From: Streptomyces sp. RerS4
GTDB taxonomy: Bacteria > Actinomycetota > Actinomycetes > Streptomycetales > Streptomycetaceae
Reading direction: 5' to 3'
DNA length: 64,000 nt
Assembly (NCBI RefSeq): GCF_023515955.1
Contig: NZ_CP097322.1
Span: 4,636,501-4,700,500, forward strand
Shown: one piece after another, positions 49,943 through 59,075 of the stretch
Numbering within the stretch: the first letter of the stretch is position 1
How the letters are laid out: every line of letters begins with the position of its first letter
Position numbers and translations under genes: made by a program
The notes under the pieces: model-generated
Seen by the model: the letters and a program-made list of their open reading frames with translations, nothing else
Database searches by the model: none
Told to the model about the DNA's origin: nothing

Positions 49943-51319
49943 ATGTCCGACAGTCAGCAGACCGAACCGTCTCCGTCGTGGTGGAGCCGGCCCCAGCCCC
50001 CGACGCCCCCGCCCCCGTCGCCCGAGCCCGCGGCGCACGTCCCGACCGACCGCCCGCCGGCCGGCGAGGGCCCGACCGGCGAGGGCCGGGTCGGGGCGGC
50101 GGGCCCTGGCGCTCCCGACACCTTCGCGGTGCTCGATGTCGCGCCGGGTCCCGGTCCGCGTTACGACCCCTGGGCCGATACCCCGCTCCAGCCGGCCGAC
50201 CCCGGCAAGGCCCGCCGGGCCCCCGGCCTCGGGCGGGCGCTGGCCTTCGCGACCGTCGTCGCCCTCCTCGCGGGCGGAGTCGGCGGTTACCTGGGCATCC
50301 TCGCCGAGCGCGCCGGCAACACCCGCCTGGAGCTCCCCCAGGCCGCCGCCGAGCACAAGAACCGGGCCCCCGACAGCGTGGCCGGCATCGCCGCCACCGC
50401 CCTGCCCGGCGTGGTCACCCTGCACGTGCGCGGCGGCGGGGGCGGCGGCACCGGGACCGGGTTCGTCCTCGACGACCAGGGCCACATCCTGACCAACAAC
50501 CACGTCGTCGCCGGCGCCAAGGACATAACGGTCACCTTCAGCACCGGTGAGAGCGTCGTCGCCGAGCTGGTCGGCCGCGACAGCGGCTACGACCTGGCCG
50601 TCGTGAAGGTCTCCGGCGTGCGCGGCCTGCGCCCCCTGGCGCTCGGGAACTCGGAGAACGTCCAGGTCGGCGACCCGGTGGTGGCCATCGGCGCCCCCTT
50701 CGACCTGTCCAACACCGTCACCGCCGGCATCATCAGCGCCACCGGACGCCCCATCACCGCGGGCGGCGACAAGGGCGACGGCAGCGACATCAGCTACGTC
50801 GACGCCCTCCAGACGGACGCCCCCATCAACCCGGGCAACTCCGGCGGCCCCCTCCTGGACTCCCGCGCCCACGTCATCGGCATCAACAGCGCGATCCGCG
50901 GCGCCGACAAGGGCGAGGACGGCGACGGCGGGCGCCAGAGCGGCAGCATCGGCCTCGGCTTCGCCATCCCGGTCAACCAGGGCAAGCGCGTCGCCGAGGA
51001 GCTGATCCGCACCGGTCACGCCACCCACCCGGTCATCGGAGTCACCCTCGACATGCAGTACACGGGCGACGGAGCCCGGGTCGGCGCCAAGGGCGAGGAC
51101 GGCAAGCCTTCCGTGGTCGCGGGCGGCCCCGGAGCCCGCGCCGGAATCCGGCCCGACGACGTGATCACGAAGGTGGACGGGGTCCGCGTCCACGGCGGGG
51201 ACGAGCTGATCATCAAGATCAGGGCCCATCGCCCCGGTGATCGCCTCACCCTGACCGTGCTCCGCGAGGGCAGGGAGCGCACGCTGGACGTGGTACTCGG
51301 TTCGGCGGACGGATCATGA
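49943..51319 (+). CDS. HtrA/DegP-type serine protease with PDZ domain
   Basis: A 458-residue protease. Cytosolic Pro-rich N-terminus (about 1-90), one membrane helix (ALAFATVVALLAGGVGGYLG), then a trypsin-like domain with His in LTNNHVVAGA, Asp in SGYDLAVVKV and Ser in NPGNSGGPLL. A C-terminal PDZ domain follows GHATHPVIGVTLD, including GPGARAGIRPDDVITKVDG. It acts outside the membrane on misfolded proteins and could degrade the anti-sigma factor under stress. ATG at 49943 with GGGGAG upstream. Position after sigma/anti-sigma and before tatB is conserved in actinobacteria. Confidence 0.94.
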   Translation: MSDSQQTEPSPSWWSRPQPPTPPPPSPEPAAHVPTDRPPAGEGPTGEGRVGAAGPGAPDTFAVLDVAPGPGPRYDPWADTPLQPADPGKARRAPGLGRALAFATVVALLAGGVGGYLGILAERAGNTRLELPQAAAEHKNRAPDSVAGIAATALPGVVTLHVRGGGGGGTGTGFVLDDQGHILTNNHVVAGAKDITVTFSTGESVVAELVGRDSGYDLAVVKVSGVRGLRPLALGNSENVQVGDPVVAIGAPFDLSNTVTAGIISATGRPITAGGDKGDGSDISYVDALQTDAPINPGNSGGPLLDSRAHVIGINSAIRGADKGEDGDGGRQSGSIGLGFAIPVNQGKRVAEELIRTGHATHPVIGVTLDMQYTGDGARVGAKGEDGKPSVVAGGPGARAGIRPDDVITKVDGVRVHGGDELIIKIRAHRPGDRLTLTVLREGRERTLDVVLGSADGS

Positions 51320-51439
51320 CACGAATGGCGCGTGACGCCGGGGTGAATCCCGAAGTGGGATAGCACCGGCGTAGGGGAGCGCGGGCATCGCCGGGTACCG
51401 TTGACCAGGCCCGCATGGAGAGAGTCGAGGAGCGGCAAG

Positions 51440-51877
51440 GTGTTCAACGACATAGGCGCACTCGAACTGGTCACGATCGTGGTGCTCGCCATCCTCATCT
51501 TCGGTCCGGACAAGCTGCCGAAGGTGATCCAGGACATCAGCGGCGTGATCCGCAAGATCCGCTCGTTCTCCGACAGCGCCAAGCAGGACATCCGCTCCGA
51601 ACTGGGCCCGGAGTTCAAGGACTTCGAGTTCGAGGACCTCAACCCGAAGAACTTCATCCGCAAGCAGCTCACGGAGAACGAGGACCTCAAGGAGATCCGC
51701 ACGAGCTTCGACCTCCGCAAGGAGCTGAACGACGTCACGGACGCCGTCAACAGCAAGGAGGCCGCGCCGGCCCCGGCCGCCGCCACGCCCGCCGTCGCGG
51801 GCGGTCCCGACCTGCTGAAGAAGCCCGCCGCCCCGGCCCCCGAGGCCCGTACCCCCTTCGACGCCGACGCCACCTGA
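51440..51877 (+). CDS. tatB: Sec-independent translocase subunit TatB
   Basis: A 145-residue TatB. The short N-terminal helix VTIVVLAILIFGPDKLPKV contains the FGP hinge of TatA/B proteins. An amphipathic helix (ISGVIRKIRSFSDSAKQDI) follows, then a charged region and an Ala/Pro-rich tail. GTG start (FNDIGALELV) with GAGGAGC eight bases upstream. TatB passes folded twin-arginine substrates to TatC. It belongs to the conserved sigma-htrA-tatB unit. Confidence 0.93.
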   Translation: MFNDIGALELVTIVVLAILIFGPDKLPKVIQDISGVIRKIRSFSDSAKQDIRSELGPEFKDFEFEDLNPKNFIRKQLTENEDLKEIRTSFDLRKELNDVTDAVNSKEAAPAPAAATPAVAGGPDLLKKPAAPAPEARTPFDADAT

Positions 51878-52019
51878 GTCGCGGCCTGCCCGGCGATCCG
51901 GGGGGCGGATGGCTATCCTCCATCTGTTGTCCGGACCGAGGACGCCCGACGGAGGGGGTCCCCCCAGCGACGCGAGGGGGAGGGCCGTTCCGGACCCCAC
52001 GGAACGAGAGGCCGCCCTG

Positions 52020-52751
52020 ATGGAGACGACGAGCAGTAGCCGGGTGGGTACGCAGCCCGCCGAAGCCCCCGCCGCCGAACCCCCCGAGTCCGAGCAGACC
52101 CCGCCGCCGGCCCCGCCCCCGGCGCCGCCCCAGGAGCCCGCCGCGCCCGTCCCGGCGGCCCGCCGGGCGGCGGAACGGTTCCTGGCCGCCGACTTCCCCT
52201 GGTACGGGCTGGACGGCGCCTTCACCGGCCCCCGCTGGCTCATGCAGGTCGGCACCGGAGCCGACGGCACCGTCGAGCACGGCTCCACCGGCCACGGCGA
52301 CGAGCCGTCCGCCCGGGGCGAGATCGCCACCGGCGAGAAGGAGCGGTTCGCGGTGGTGGTCACCGTCGCCGGCAACCCCAACCGTCGCAGCGGCGACGGC
52401 ACCGGCGTCCTGGAGGCCACCTCCGTCGCCTCCGCCGCCTGGCTGGCCGGCTCCGGGCTGCTCGCCTACAGCTGGCCGCAGCAGATGGACCACAGCCTGC
52501 GCGACCACTGGCTCGACCAGCAGACCGAGGCGGCGTGGGAACTCGCCGACGACCTCACGGGTCCCGACTGGTCGACGCTGTCACTGCCCGTGGACGGGGA
52601 GCCGACGCCCTTCCACTACCGCGAGTCCGAGTTCGGCTGGGTGCTGGCCGGCTCCACCGGACGCGGCGTCCACCTGGGCGCGTACGGGCGCGGCATGAGC
52701 GCGTACGGGCTCGGCTTCTGCGCGATCGCGGACCTCGGCACGTACGAGTAG
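52020..52751 (+). CDS. Conserved protein of unknown function
   Basis: A 243-residue cytosolic protein. The N-terminal 45 residues are Pro/Ala/Glu-rich. From RRAAERFLAADFPWYGLDGAF the sequence is compact and Trp/Gly-rich, with ARGEIATGEKERFAVVVTVAG, HSLRDHWLDQQTEAAWELA and a C-terminal VHLGAYGRGMSAYGLGF. No catalytic motif or membrane helix can be seen, and I do not recognise the family beyond its presence in streptomycetes. ATG at 52020. It is between tatB and mrp, a hairpin following it. Confidence 0.75.
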   Translation: METTSSSRVGTQPAEAPAAEPPESEQTPPPAPPPAPPQEPAAPVPAARRAAERFLAADFPWYGLDGAFTGPRWLMQVGTGADGTVEHGSTGHGDEPSARGEIATGEKERFAVVVTVAGNPNRRSGDGTGVLEATSVASAAWLAGSGLLAYSWPQQMDHSLRDHWLDQQTEAAWELADDLTGPDWSTLSLPVDGEPTPFHYRESEFGWVLAGSTGRGVHLGAYGRGMSAYGLGFCAIADLGTYE

Positions 52752-52788
52752 CCCGGCCGGTCGTCCCGTACGCCGCGCCCATGCGAAA

Positions 52789-52814
52789 GGCACCGTTGGA
52801 CATCCAACGGTGCC
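52789..52814. terminator. 12-bp perfect hairpin between convergent genes
   Basis: Arms ggcaccgttgga (52789-52800) and tccaacggtgcc (52803-52814) are fully complementary. It separates the unknown gene (plus strand) from mrp (minus strand, stop at 52829) and probably ends both transcripts. Confidence 0.8.
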
Positions 52815-52828
52815 GTCGCGGGTGGAGC

Positions 52829-53989
52829 TCAGAACTTGTTGCGCGGGGTGATGCCCAGGGACATGCCCGACAGGCCGCGGGCGCGGCCGCCCAGCTTGCC
52901 CGCGATCGCGCGCAGCGCGGCGCCCGCAGGGGAGTCGGGGTCGGACAGCACGACCGGCTTGCCGTCGTCGCCGCCCTCGCGCAGCCGCACGTCGATCGGG
53001 ATGGTGCCGAGGACCGGCACGCTCGCGCCGACCGTCTTCGTCAGCCCGTCGGCGACCTTCTGGCCACCGCCGGAGCCGAAGACGTCGACCATCTCGTCGC
53101 AGTGCGGGCACGGCAGGCCCGACATGTTCTCGACGACGCCGACGATCTTCTGGTGGGTCTGCACGGCGATCGAGCCGGCCCGCTCCGCGACCTCGGCCGC
53201 CGCCTGCTGCGGGGTGGTCACGACGAGGATCTCCGCGTTCGGCACGAGCTGGGCGACCGAGATCGCGATGTCACCGGTGCCCGGCGGCAGGTCCAGCAGC
53301 AGCACGTCCAGGTCACCCCAGAACACGTCCGCGAGGAACTGCTGGAGCGCCCGGTGCAGCATCGGGCCGCGCCAGACCACGGGGGCGTTGCCCGGGGTGA
53401 ACATGCCGATCGAGATGACCTTCACACCGTTGGCGGACGGCGGCATGATCATGTTCTCGACCTGGGTCGGGCGGCCGTCGACGCCGAGCATGCGCGGCAC
53501 GCTGTGGCCGTAGATGTCCGCGTCCACGACGCCGACCTTCAGCCCGTCGGCGGCCATGGCGGCGGCCAGGTTGACCGTGACCGAGGACTTGCCGACGCCG
53601 CCCTTGCCGGACGCGACCGCGTAGACGCGCGTCAGGGAGCCCGGCTTGGCGAACGGCACCTCGCGCTCGGCGGTGCCGCCGCGCAGGGTGGCCGCCAGCT
53701 CCTTGCGCTGCTCGTCGCTCATCACGTCGAGGGTGACGGTGACGGTGGTGACGCCCGGGACCTTCTCGACGGCCTCGGTGACGTTCTTGGTGATGGTCTC
53801 GCGCATGGGGCAGCCCGACACGGTGAGGTAGACCGTGACGGCGACGGCGCCGCCCTCGCCGATCTCCACCGATTTGACCATGCCGAGTTCGGTGATCGGC
53901 CGGTGGATCTCGGGGTCGTTCACCGTCGCCAGCGCGTCCAGGATCGCGTCCTGCTCGGGCACGGCGGCGGAGCTTGTGTCGGTAGCCAT
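52829..53989 (-). CDS. mrp: Mrp/ApbC-type iron-sulfur cluster carrier ATPase
   Basis: A 386-residue protein with an N-terminal MIP18/DUF59 domain (about 10-95; DALATVNDPEIHRPITELGM, VSGCPMRETI) and a P-loop NTPase of the MinD/Mrp family: deviant Walker A SGKGGVGKSSVTVNLAAAM, LLLDLPPGTGD, and CPHC in MSGLPCPHCDE that bridges the cluster. It is predicted to carry and deliver Fe-S clusters. Length is typical. Lies in the same place and orientation as Rv1229c in mycobacteria. Confidence 0.95.
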   Translation of the reverse strand: MATDTSSAAVPEQDAILDALATVNDPEIHRPITELGMVKSVEIGEGGAVAVTVYLTVSGCPMRETITKNVTEAVEKVPGVTTVTVTLDVMSDEQRKELAATLRGGTAEREVPFAKPGSLTRVYAVASGKGGVGKSSVTVNLAAAMAADGLKVGVVDADIYGHSVPRMLGVDGRPTQVENMIMPPSANGVKVISIGMFTPGNAPVVWRGPMLHRALQQFLADVFWGDLDVLLLDLPPGTGDIAISVAQLVPNAEILVVTTPQQAAAEVAERAGSIAVQTHQKIVGVVENMSGLPCPHCDEMVDVFGSGGGQKVADGLTKTVGASVPVLGTIPIDVRLREGGDDGKPVVLSDPDSPAGAALRAIAGKLGGRARGLSGMSLGITPRNKF

Positions 53990-54031
53990 GTCCCGATGGT
54001 ACGGCTCGGTAGCCTGCCCGAGGAAAGCCCG

Positions 54032-54715
54032 CTAGCGGTCGCCTTCGTCACTCTCCGACGGGAATAGCCGCCGCTCGTCCATCTCCTTGATCAGGTCCTG
54101 GAACTCCGACCGGATCCAGTCGCGCGTCGCGACCTCGCCGAGACCCATCCGCAGGGCGGCGATCTCCCGCGTCAGGTATTCGGTGTCCGCGATGGACCGC
54201 TCGTTCTGCTTGCGGTCCTGCTCGTGCGTGACGCGGTCGCGGTCGTCCTGCCGGTTCTGCGCGAGCAGGATCAGCGGGGCGGCGTAGGACGCCTGCAGGG
54301 ACAGCATCAGCGTCAGGAAGATGAAGGGGTACCGGTCCCAGCGCAGGTGGTCGGGGGCGAAGATGTTCCACAACACCCACACCACGATGACCAGGGTCAT
54401 CCAGACGATGAACCGGCCCGTGCCGAGGAAGCGGGCGACCCGCTCCGACAGCCGGCCGAAGGCCTCCGGGTCGTACTCCGGCAGCAGTCTGCGGCGCGAC
54501 GGGCGCGGTACGTCCAGCCGTACGCGCGTGCGCGACAGCGCGCTCGCCCCCGCGAGGGAGCCGGCCCGCGCCCGCTCGGCGGAACGTTCCGGCCGATCGG
54601 TGCGCAGCCGCTCCGCCGCCTCCTCCAGCCGCTCCGACAAACCCTCGCGGGCGTGCTCGCGCCGCTCCCGACGCCGCTCGCGACCCGCCTCCGCGCGGTT
54701 GCGGTCAGTGCCCAC
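54032..54715 (-). CDS. DUF1003 membrane protein
   Basis: A 227-residue protein. A long charged Arg/Glu-rich N-terminus (to about 85) precedes two transmembrane helices, IVWMTLVIVVWVLWNIF and FIFLTLMLSLQASYAAPLILL, separated by DHLRWDRYP. This is the DUF1003 signature. A cytosolic coiled coil (NRQDDRDRVTHEQDRKQNERS) follows. GTG at 54715 overlaps the end of the MgtE_N/CBS gene by 11 bases, so the two are coupled. DUF1003 is often next to magnesium genes; its function is not known. Confidence 0.9.
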   Translation of the reverse strand: MGTDRNRAEAGRERRRERREHAREGLSERLEEAAERLRTDRPERSAERARAGSLAGASALSRTRVRLDVPRPSRRRLLPEYDPEAFGRLSERVARFLGTGRFIVWMTLVIVVWVLWNIFAPDHLRWDRYPFIFLTLMLSLQASYAAPLILLAQNRQDDRDRVTHEQDRKQNERSIADTEYLTREIAALRMGLGEVATRDWIRSEFQDLIKEMDERRLFPSESDEGDR

Positions 54716-55976
54716 GTACGGCCTCCTCGGAGTGGAAGTCCGTCTCGCGCCAGTCGTCCGGCAGGAGGTGGTCCAGTACGTCGTCGACGGTGACGGCGCC
54801 CAGCAGCGAGCCGCTCTCGTCGACGACGGGCACCGCGACCATGTTGTACGCGGCCAGGTAGCTGGTCACCACGGGCAGCGAGGCGTCCGGGCGCAGCGGC
54901 GGCAGGTCCGTGTCCACGATCGAGCTGACGAGGGTGAACGGCGGGTCCCGCAGCAGCCGCTGGAAGTGGACCGTGCCCAGGTACTTGCCGGTCGGCGTCT
55001 CGTCCGGCGGCCGGCACACGTAGACCTGCGCGGCCAGCGCCGGCGACAGGTCCGACTGGCGTACGCGGGCCAGCGCGTCGGCGACCGTCGCGTCGGGCCG
55101 CAGCACGATCGGCTCGGTGGTCATCAGGCCGCCCGCCGTGCGCTCCTCGTAGGACAGCAGGCGCCGAACGTCGGCCGCGTCGTCGGGCCGCATCAGGGTC
55201 AGCAGCCGCTCCTGGTCGTCCTCCGGCAGCTCGGAGAGCAGGTCGGCGGCGTCGTCCGGGTCCATGGCCTCCAGGACGTCGGCCGCGCGCTCCTCCTTCA
55301 GCTTGCCGAGGATCTCCACCTGGTCGTCCTCGGGCAGCTCCTCCAGGACGTCCGCGAGCCGGTCGTCGTCGAGGGCGTTGGCCACCTCGGCGCGCCGCTT
55401 CGGCGTCAGGTGGTGCAGGACGTTCGCGAGGTCGGCCGGGCGCATCTGCTCGAAGGTGGCGACCAGGCTCTCGGCGCCCTGCCCGTGCTCCTCCAGCGAG
55501 AAACCGGTGACCGCCGACCACTCGACGGTCAGCGTCTCGCCCCGACGGCGCAGGGCGCCGCCCTTGCCCTTGCGGACGAAGATCCGGTCGATCTCCCAGT
55601 CGCGGCGGGCCGGCAGCTGCTGGATGGCGACGTCGAGGACGGTGACCTCCTCGCCGGTGGCGACGAGGGTGACGCGGCGGTCGAGGAGTTCACCGAGGAT
55701 CAGTCGCTCGGTGGGGCGCTGTTCGAAGCGCCGCATGTTGACCACACCGGTGGTGATGACCTGCCCGGACTCCACCCCGGTCACCCGGGTCATGGGCAGG
55801 AAGATCCGGCGCCGGCTCACGACCTCGACGACCAGCCCGAGCAGCCGGGGCGGGCGCCCGCCGACGCGCAGCATCGCGACGAGGTCGCGGACGCGGCCGA
55901 CCTGGTCGCCGTTGGGGTCGAAGACGGGCACACCCGACAGATGCGAGACGAAGATCCGCGGGGCGCCTGCAGCCAT
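54705..55976 (-). CDS. MgtE N-terminal/CBS-domain protein (no transport domain)
   Basis: A 423-residue cytosolic protein. A PRC-barrel-like N-terminus (VFDPNGDQVGRVRDLV, about 15-70) is followed by an MgtE_N superhelical region (residues about 170-280) with LANVLHHLTPKRRAEVANAL and LPEDDQVEILGKL, then two CBS domains (MTTEPIVLRPDATVADAL; MVAVPVVDESGSLLGAVTVDDVL). The membrane transport domain of true MgtE is absent, so it is likely a magnesium or nucleotide sensor rather than a channel. ATG at 55976 with GGAGG seven bases upstream. Same as Rv1232c in mycobacterial order. Confidence 0.9.
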   Translation of the reverse strand: MAAGAPRIFVSHLSGVPVFDPNGDQVGRVRDLVAMLRVGGRPPRLLGLVVEVVSRRRIFLPMTRVTGVESGQVITTGVVNMRRFEQRPTERLILGELLDRRVTLVATGEEVTVLDVAIQQLPARRDWEIDRIFVRKGKGGALRRRGETLTVEWSAVTGFSLEEHGQGAESLVATFEQMRPADLANVLHHLTPKRRAEVANALDDDRLADVLEELPEDDQVEILGKLKEERAADVLEAMDPDDAADLLSELPEDDQERLLTLMRPDDAADVRRLLSYEERTAGGLMTTEPIVLRPDATVADALARVRQSDLSPALAAQVYVCRPPDETPTGKYLGTVHFQRLLRDPPFTLVSSIVDTDLPPLRPDASLPVVTSYLAAYNMVAVPVVDESGSLLGAVTVDDVLDHLLPDDWRETDFHSEEAVRGH

Positions 55977-56177
55977 ACGAGCGCCTCCTGGTGCGTCCAT
56001 CGACGGTCCTGTCGTGCCCCAGGCTAGCCCGTGCCGCCGGCAAGCGTCCTGGTGGGGCCGTCCGCCCGGGGGGCGCGGGGCCCGCGGTGAGGGCGTGGCG
56101 GGGGTCCGGTGGAGGCGGCCCCCGCGCCGGGTACGCTGCCTGCTGCCCGCAGACCCGCCGACGAGAGGCCCCCGCCC

Positions 56178-57020
56178 GTGACCGCCTACACCCCTGCCGC
56201 ACGGCTGCGTCGGGCCGCCTTCATCGGCGCCCTCTGCGCGGGCCTCGCCGTCACCGGCACCGGTTGCGGCGGTGTCGTGGAGGATCCCGACAAGGGCACG
56301 AACGGCGTGGGCAAGCTCAGCGCCGACAAGATCGAGGACCAGGCGAAGGCCGCGGCCACGGGCGCGTCATCCGTCCACCTGTCGGGGACCCTGGTCAGCG
56401 GCGGGAAATCGTTCACGCTCGACATGCGGCTGAAGGCCGACGGCGGCTCCGGCGAGGTGAAGTCGCAGGACGACACCACCTTCCAGCTGCTGCGGGTCGG
56501 CGAGCAGCTGTACCTGAAGGCGGGCGCGGCCTTCTGGGGGACGTCGGACTCGGCCGGCAAGCTCGGCGACAAGTACGTGAAGGTCCCCGAGGGTGATCCC
56601 TCGTACAAGCAGTTCCGCGGCTTCACCGACATGCACGTCCTGCTCGACGGGCTCCTCGGCCTCCAGGGCAAGCTCACCAAGGGCGCCTACACGAAGGTCG
56701 GGCAGACCCGGGTGGTGCCGGTGTCGGCGGACGCGGGCAGGGGCGGCAAGCTGTCGGTGTCCCTGGACGGCACCCCGTACCCGCTGCTCATGGAGCGGGC
56801 GGGCGGCGCGGGCCGGGTGGAGCTGTCGGAGTGGGGCAAGCCCTTCCCGCTGGACCCGCCCTCGCAGGACCAGACCGTGGACTACGGCTCCCAACTGCCC
56901 ACCACCAAGGACGGCAAGGGCGGCGCCGGCGCGGGCGGCGGCGCCGGTACGGGCACCCCGGCGCCCTCCAGGAGCGCCGGCTCCGGATCCGGCCAGGGCG
57001 CGAACCCCAGCGGCGGCTGA
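56178..57020 (+). CDS. LppX/LprG-like lipoprotein
   Basis: A 280-residue lipoprotein: signal ending VTGTGC (Cys30), then a region typical of the LppX_LprAFG-like fold, with AAATGASSVHLSGTLVSGG, FTLDMRLKADGGSGEV and a hydrophobic pocket-forming C-terminal sheet. The end is a Gly/Ser/Pro-rich tail. Related proteins carry lipids or glycolipids across the cell envelope in mycobacteria. GTG start at 56178. It is divergent from the MgtE_N/CBS gene with 200 bp between. Confidence 0.83.
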   Translation: MTAYTPAARLRRAAFIGALCAGLAVTGTGCGGVVEDPDKGTNGVGKLSADKIEDQAKAAATGASSVHLSGTLVSGGKSFTLDMRLKADGGSGEVKSQDDTTFQLLRVGEQLYLKAGAAFWGTSDSAGKLGDKYVKVPEGDPSYKQFRGFTDMHVLLDGLLGLQGKLTKGAYTKVGQTRVVPVSADAGRGGKLSVSLDGTPYPLLMERAGGAGRVELSEWGKPFPLDPPSQDQTVDYGSQLPTTKDGKGGAGAGGGAGTGTPAPSRSAGSGSGQGANPSGG

Positions 57021-57035
57021 GCGCCCCTCAAGCGG

Positions 57036-57548
57036 TCAGCGCTTGTTCCTCTTGCGCTTCAGCAGCAGCTTCGGCAGGCCCGCCGGAATGGCCCGGCGGG
57101 TGATCGCCGAGGACGGCAGCGGGGCCGCGGCGAGCGAGACGACCGGCAGCTTCTCGGCGACGGCGACCGGCTCCAGACGCAGCAGCCGGCACTCCCGCGC
57201 CCACCGCTCCGTCATCCGTTCGGAGTCGGGCGCGTTCAGCCGCTTGCCCTTGAGCTCGGCGACGGCGTTCTGCCACGACTCGCTGCCGGGCGCGAGTTCC
57301 CGTACGGCCGCCGTCCAGGCGACGAGCCGGCCGCCCTTGTCCTTGCTGCGCACGGTCACCTCGGCAGCCGACCCGTCGGCGAGTCCCGGGAACGGCTGTT
57401 CACCCGGACCGTCGCCGAGCACGTGCGCGGCGCCGTCCACCCAGGCGTGCCACAGGGCCCGGTCGGCGCCCGCGCCGCGGACCCAGATCAGGCCGGACTT
57501 CTTGGAGGCCTCCTCGACGAGGGCCAGGTCGAGCGAGCTGAGAGTCAT
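57036..57548 (-). CDS. Conserved protein of unknown function with basic C-terminus
   Basis: A 170-residue protein. It starts TLSSLDLALVEEASKKSGLIWVRG, continues ALWHAWVDGAAHVLGDGPGEQ and EVTVRSKDKGGRLVAWTAAV, and ends in the basic tail LLLKRKRNKR. The first 100 residues suggest a small beta-rich fold, perhaps similar to flavin-binding split barrels, without a decisive motif. ATG at 57548. It lies 32 bp downstream of corA on the same strand and is probably co-transcribed with it. Confidence 0.75.
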   Translation of the reverse strand: MTLSSLDLALVEEASKKSGLIWVRGAGADRALWHAWVDGAAHVLGDGPGEQPFPGLADGSAAEVTVRSKDKGGRLVAWTAAVRELAPGSESWQNAVAELKGKRLNAPDSERMTERWARECRLLRLEPVAVAEKLPVVSLAAAPLPSSAITRRAIPAGLPKLLLKRKRNKR

Positions 57549-57580
57549 GCGCACAGGGTAGCCACCCGGCCGCGCGCGGC

Positions 57581-58696
57581 CTACAGCCAGCCGTGGCGTC
57601 GCAGGGCGCGGTGGATGGTGAAACAGATCCCGACGATGGAGGCCATCACCATCGGGTAGCCGTACTTCCAGTGGAGCTCCGGCATGTGCTCGAAGTTCAT
57701 CCCGTACACCCCGCAGATCATCGTGGGCACGGCGATGATGGCCGCCCAGGAGGTGATCTTGCGCATGTCCTCGTTCTGGGCGACGGTCGCCTGCGCGAGG
57801 TTGGCCTGGAGGATCGAGTTCAGCAGTTCGTCGAAGCCGATGACCTGCTCGTGCACCCGGGCGAGGTGGTCGGCCACGTCGCGGAAGTACTTCTGGATGT
57901 CCGGGTCGACCAGCCGCATGGGCCGCTCGCTCAGCAGCTCCATCGGCCGCAGCAGCGGGGACACCGCCCGCTTGAACTCCATGACCTCGCGCTTGAGCTG
58001 GTAGATGCGGCCCGCGTCTCCGCCCCGGACGGCGCCCTTGGCGGGGGCGGCGAAGACGTCGCTCTCCACCTCGTCGATGTCGTCCTGCACGGCCGCGGCG
58101 ACCGCGATGTAGCCGTCCACGACGTGGTCGGCGAGGGAGTGCAGTACGGCCGAGGGGCCGCGCGAGAGCAGCTCGGGGTCGCCCTGGAGGCGGTGGCGCA
58201 GGCCCTTGAGGGAACCCTGCCCGCCGTGCCGGACGGTGATGACGAAGTCGGGGCCGGTGAAGCACATCACCTCGCCGGTCTCCACGACCTCGCTGGTCGC
58301 GGTGAGTTCGGCGTGCTCGACGTAGTGGATGGTCTTGAAGACCGTGAAGAGGGTGTCGTCGTAACGTTCCAGCTTGGGCCGCTGGTGCGCGTGCACCGCG
58401 TCCTCGACGGCGAGCGGGTGCAGCCCGAACTCGGCGGCGATCCCCGCGAACTCGGCCTCGGTCGGCTCGTGCAGCCCGATCCAGGCGAAGCCGCCCGCCT
58501 CGCGCACGCGCCGCATCGCCTCGCGCGGCGACAGGCAGGCGGTCCCCTCCACGCGTCGGCCGTCGCGGTAGACGGCGCAGTCGACGACCGCGCTGCTGGC
58601 GGAGGGGTCGCGGGTGGTGTCGTAGCCGGGCAGGACGGGGGTGGACCGGCGCAGGGCGGGACGGACGGCGGCACGGAGGTAGGGCAGCATCGACAT
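57581..58696 (-). CDS. corA: CorA-family magnesium/cobalt transporter
   Basis: A 371-residue CorA-type channel. A large cytosolic N-terminal domain (RPKLERYDDTLFTVFKTIHYV region) is followed by a long stalk helix and two C-terminal membrane helices: ITSWAAIIAVPTMICGVYGMNF with the GMN signature and YPMVMASIVGICFTIHRALRR. The GMN loop is MNFEHMPEL, as in family members. GGAG six bases before the ATG at 58696 fixes the start. With the DUF1003 and MgtE_N/CBS genes nearby it forms a magnesium-related neighbourhood. The 379-bp gap upstream (58697-59075) holds two divergent promoters presumably, and a small repeat cgatcg...cgatcg near 58889-58910, but nothing I can identify. Confidence 0.94.
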   Translation of the reverse strand: MSMLPYLRAAVRPALRRSTPVLPGYDTTRDPSASSAVVDCAVYRDGRRVEGTACLSPREAMRRVREAGGFAWIGLHEPTEAEFAGIAAEFGLHPLAVEDAVHAHQRPKLERYDDTLFTVFKTIHYVEHAELTATSEVVETGEVMCFTGPDFVITVRHGGQGSLKGLRHRLQGDPELLSRGPSAVLHSLADHVVDGYIAVAAAVQDDIDEVESDVFAAPAKGAVRGGDAGRIYQLKREVMEFKRAVSPLLRPMELLSERPMRLVDPDIQKYFRDVADHLARVHEQVIGFDELLNSILQANLAQATVAQNEDMRKITSWAAIIAVPTMICGVYGMNFEHMPELHWKYGYPMVMASIVGICFTIHRALRRHGWL

Positions 58697-59075
58697 GGCA
58701 GGCTCCTTCGCGCGCACGGCTGCGAGCCGTACGGGTGGGAGGCCCTCCGTGAGCGCGGGCGGGCGGACCCGGGCGGACGGAAGGAAACAGGACGGGAGGA
58801 CAAACGTTCTGCCGTCGCTCTTCTACTGATGATCAGACGATCACAGGGGGCGGAAAGTGCCCGCCGGCGAAGCGGAAGAGCGATCGGTACTGCACGATCG
58901 ACTTCGATCCATCGCAGCCCCACCTCCTCCGGCCGGTCCTCCGTGGAGGACGTCCTGTCGCCGGAGCGCCGAGACGTGCTTCTGCACGCGGCCCCGAACA
59001 GCTGTCAACACTATCAGCCGACGGATGGTCAGGGGCCGCCCTTTACCCGCCTGATACGAGTTCTATGCTCGGTCC

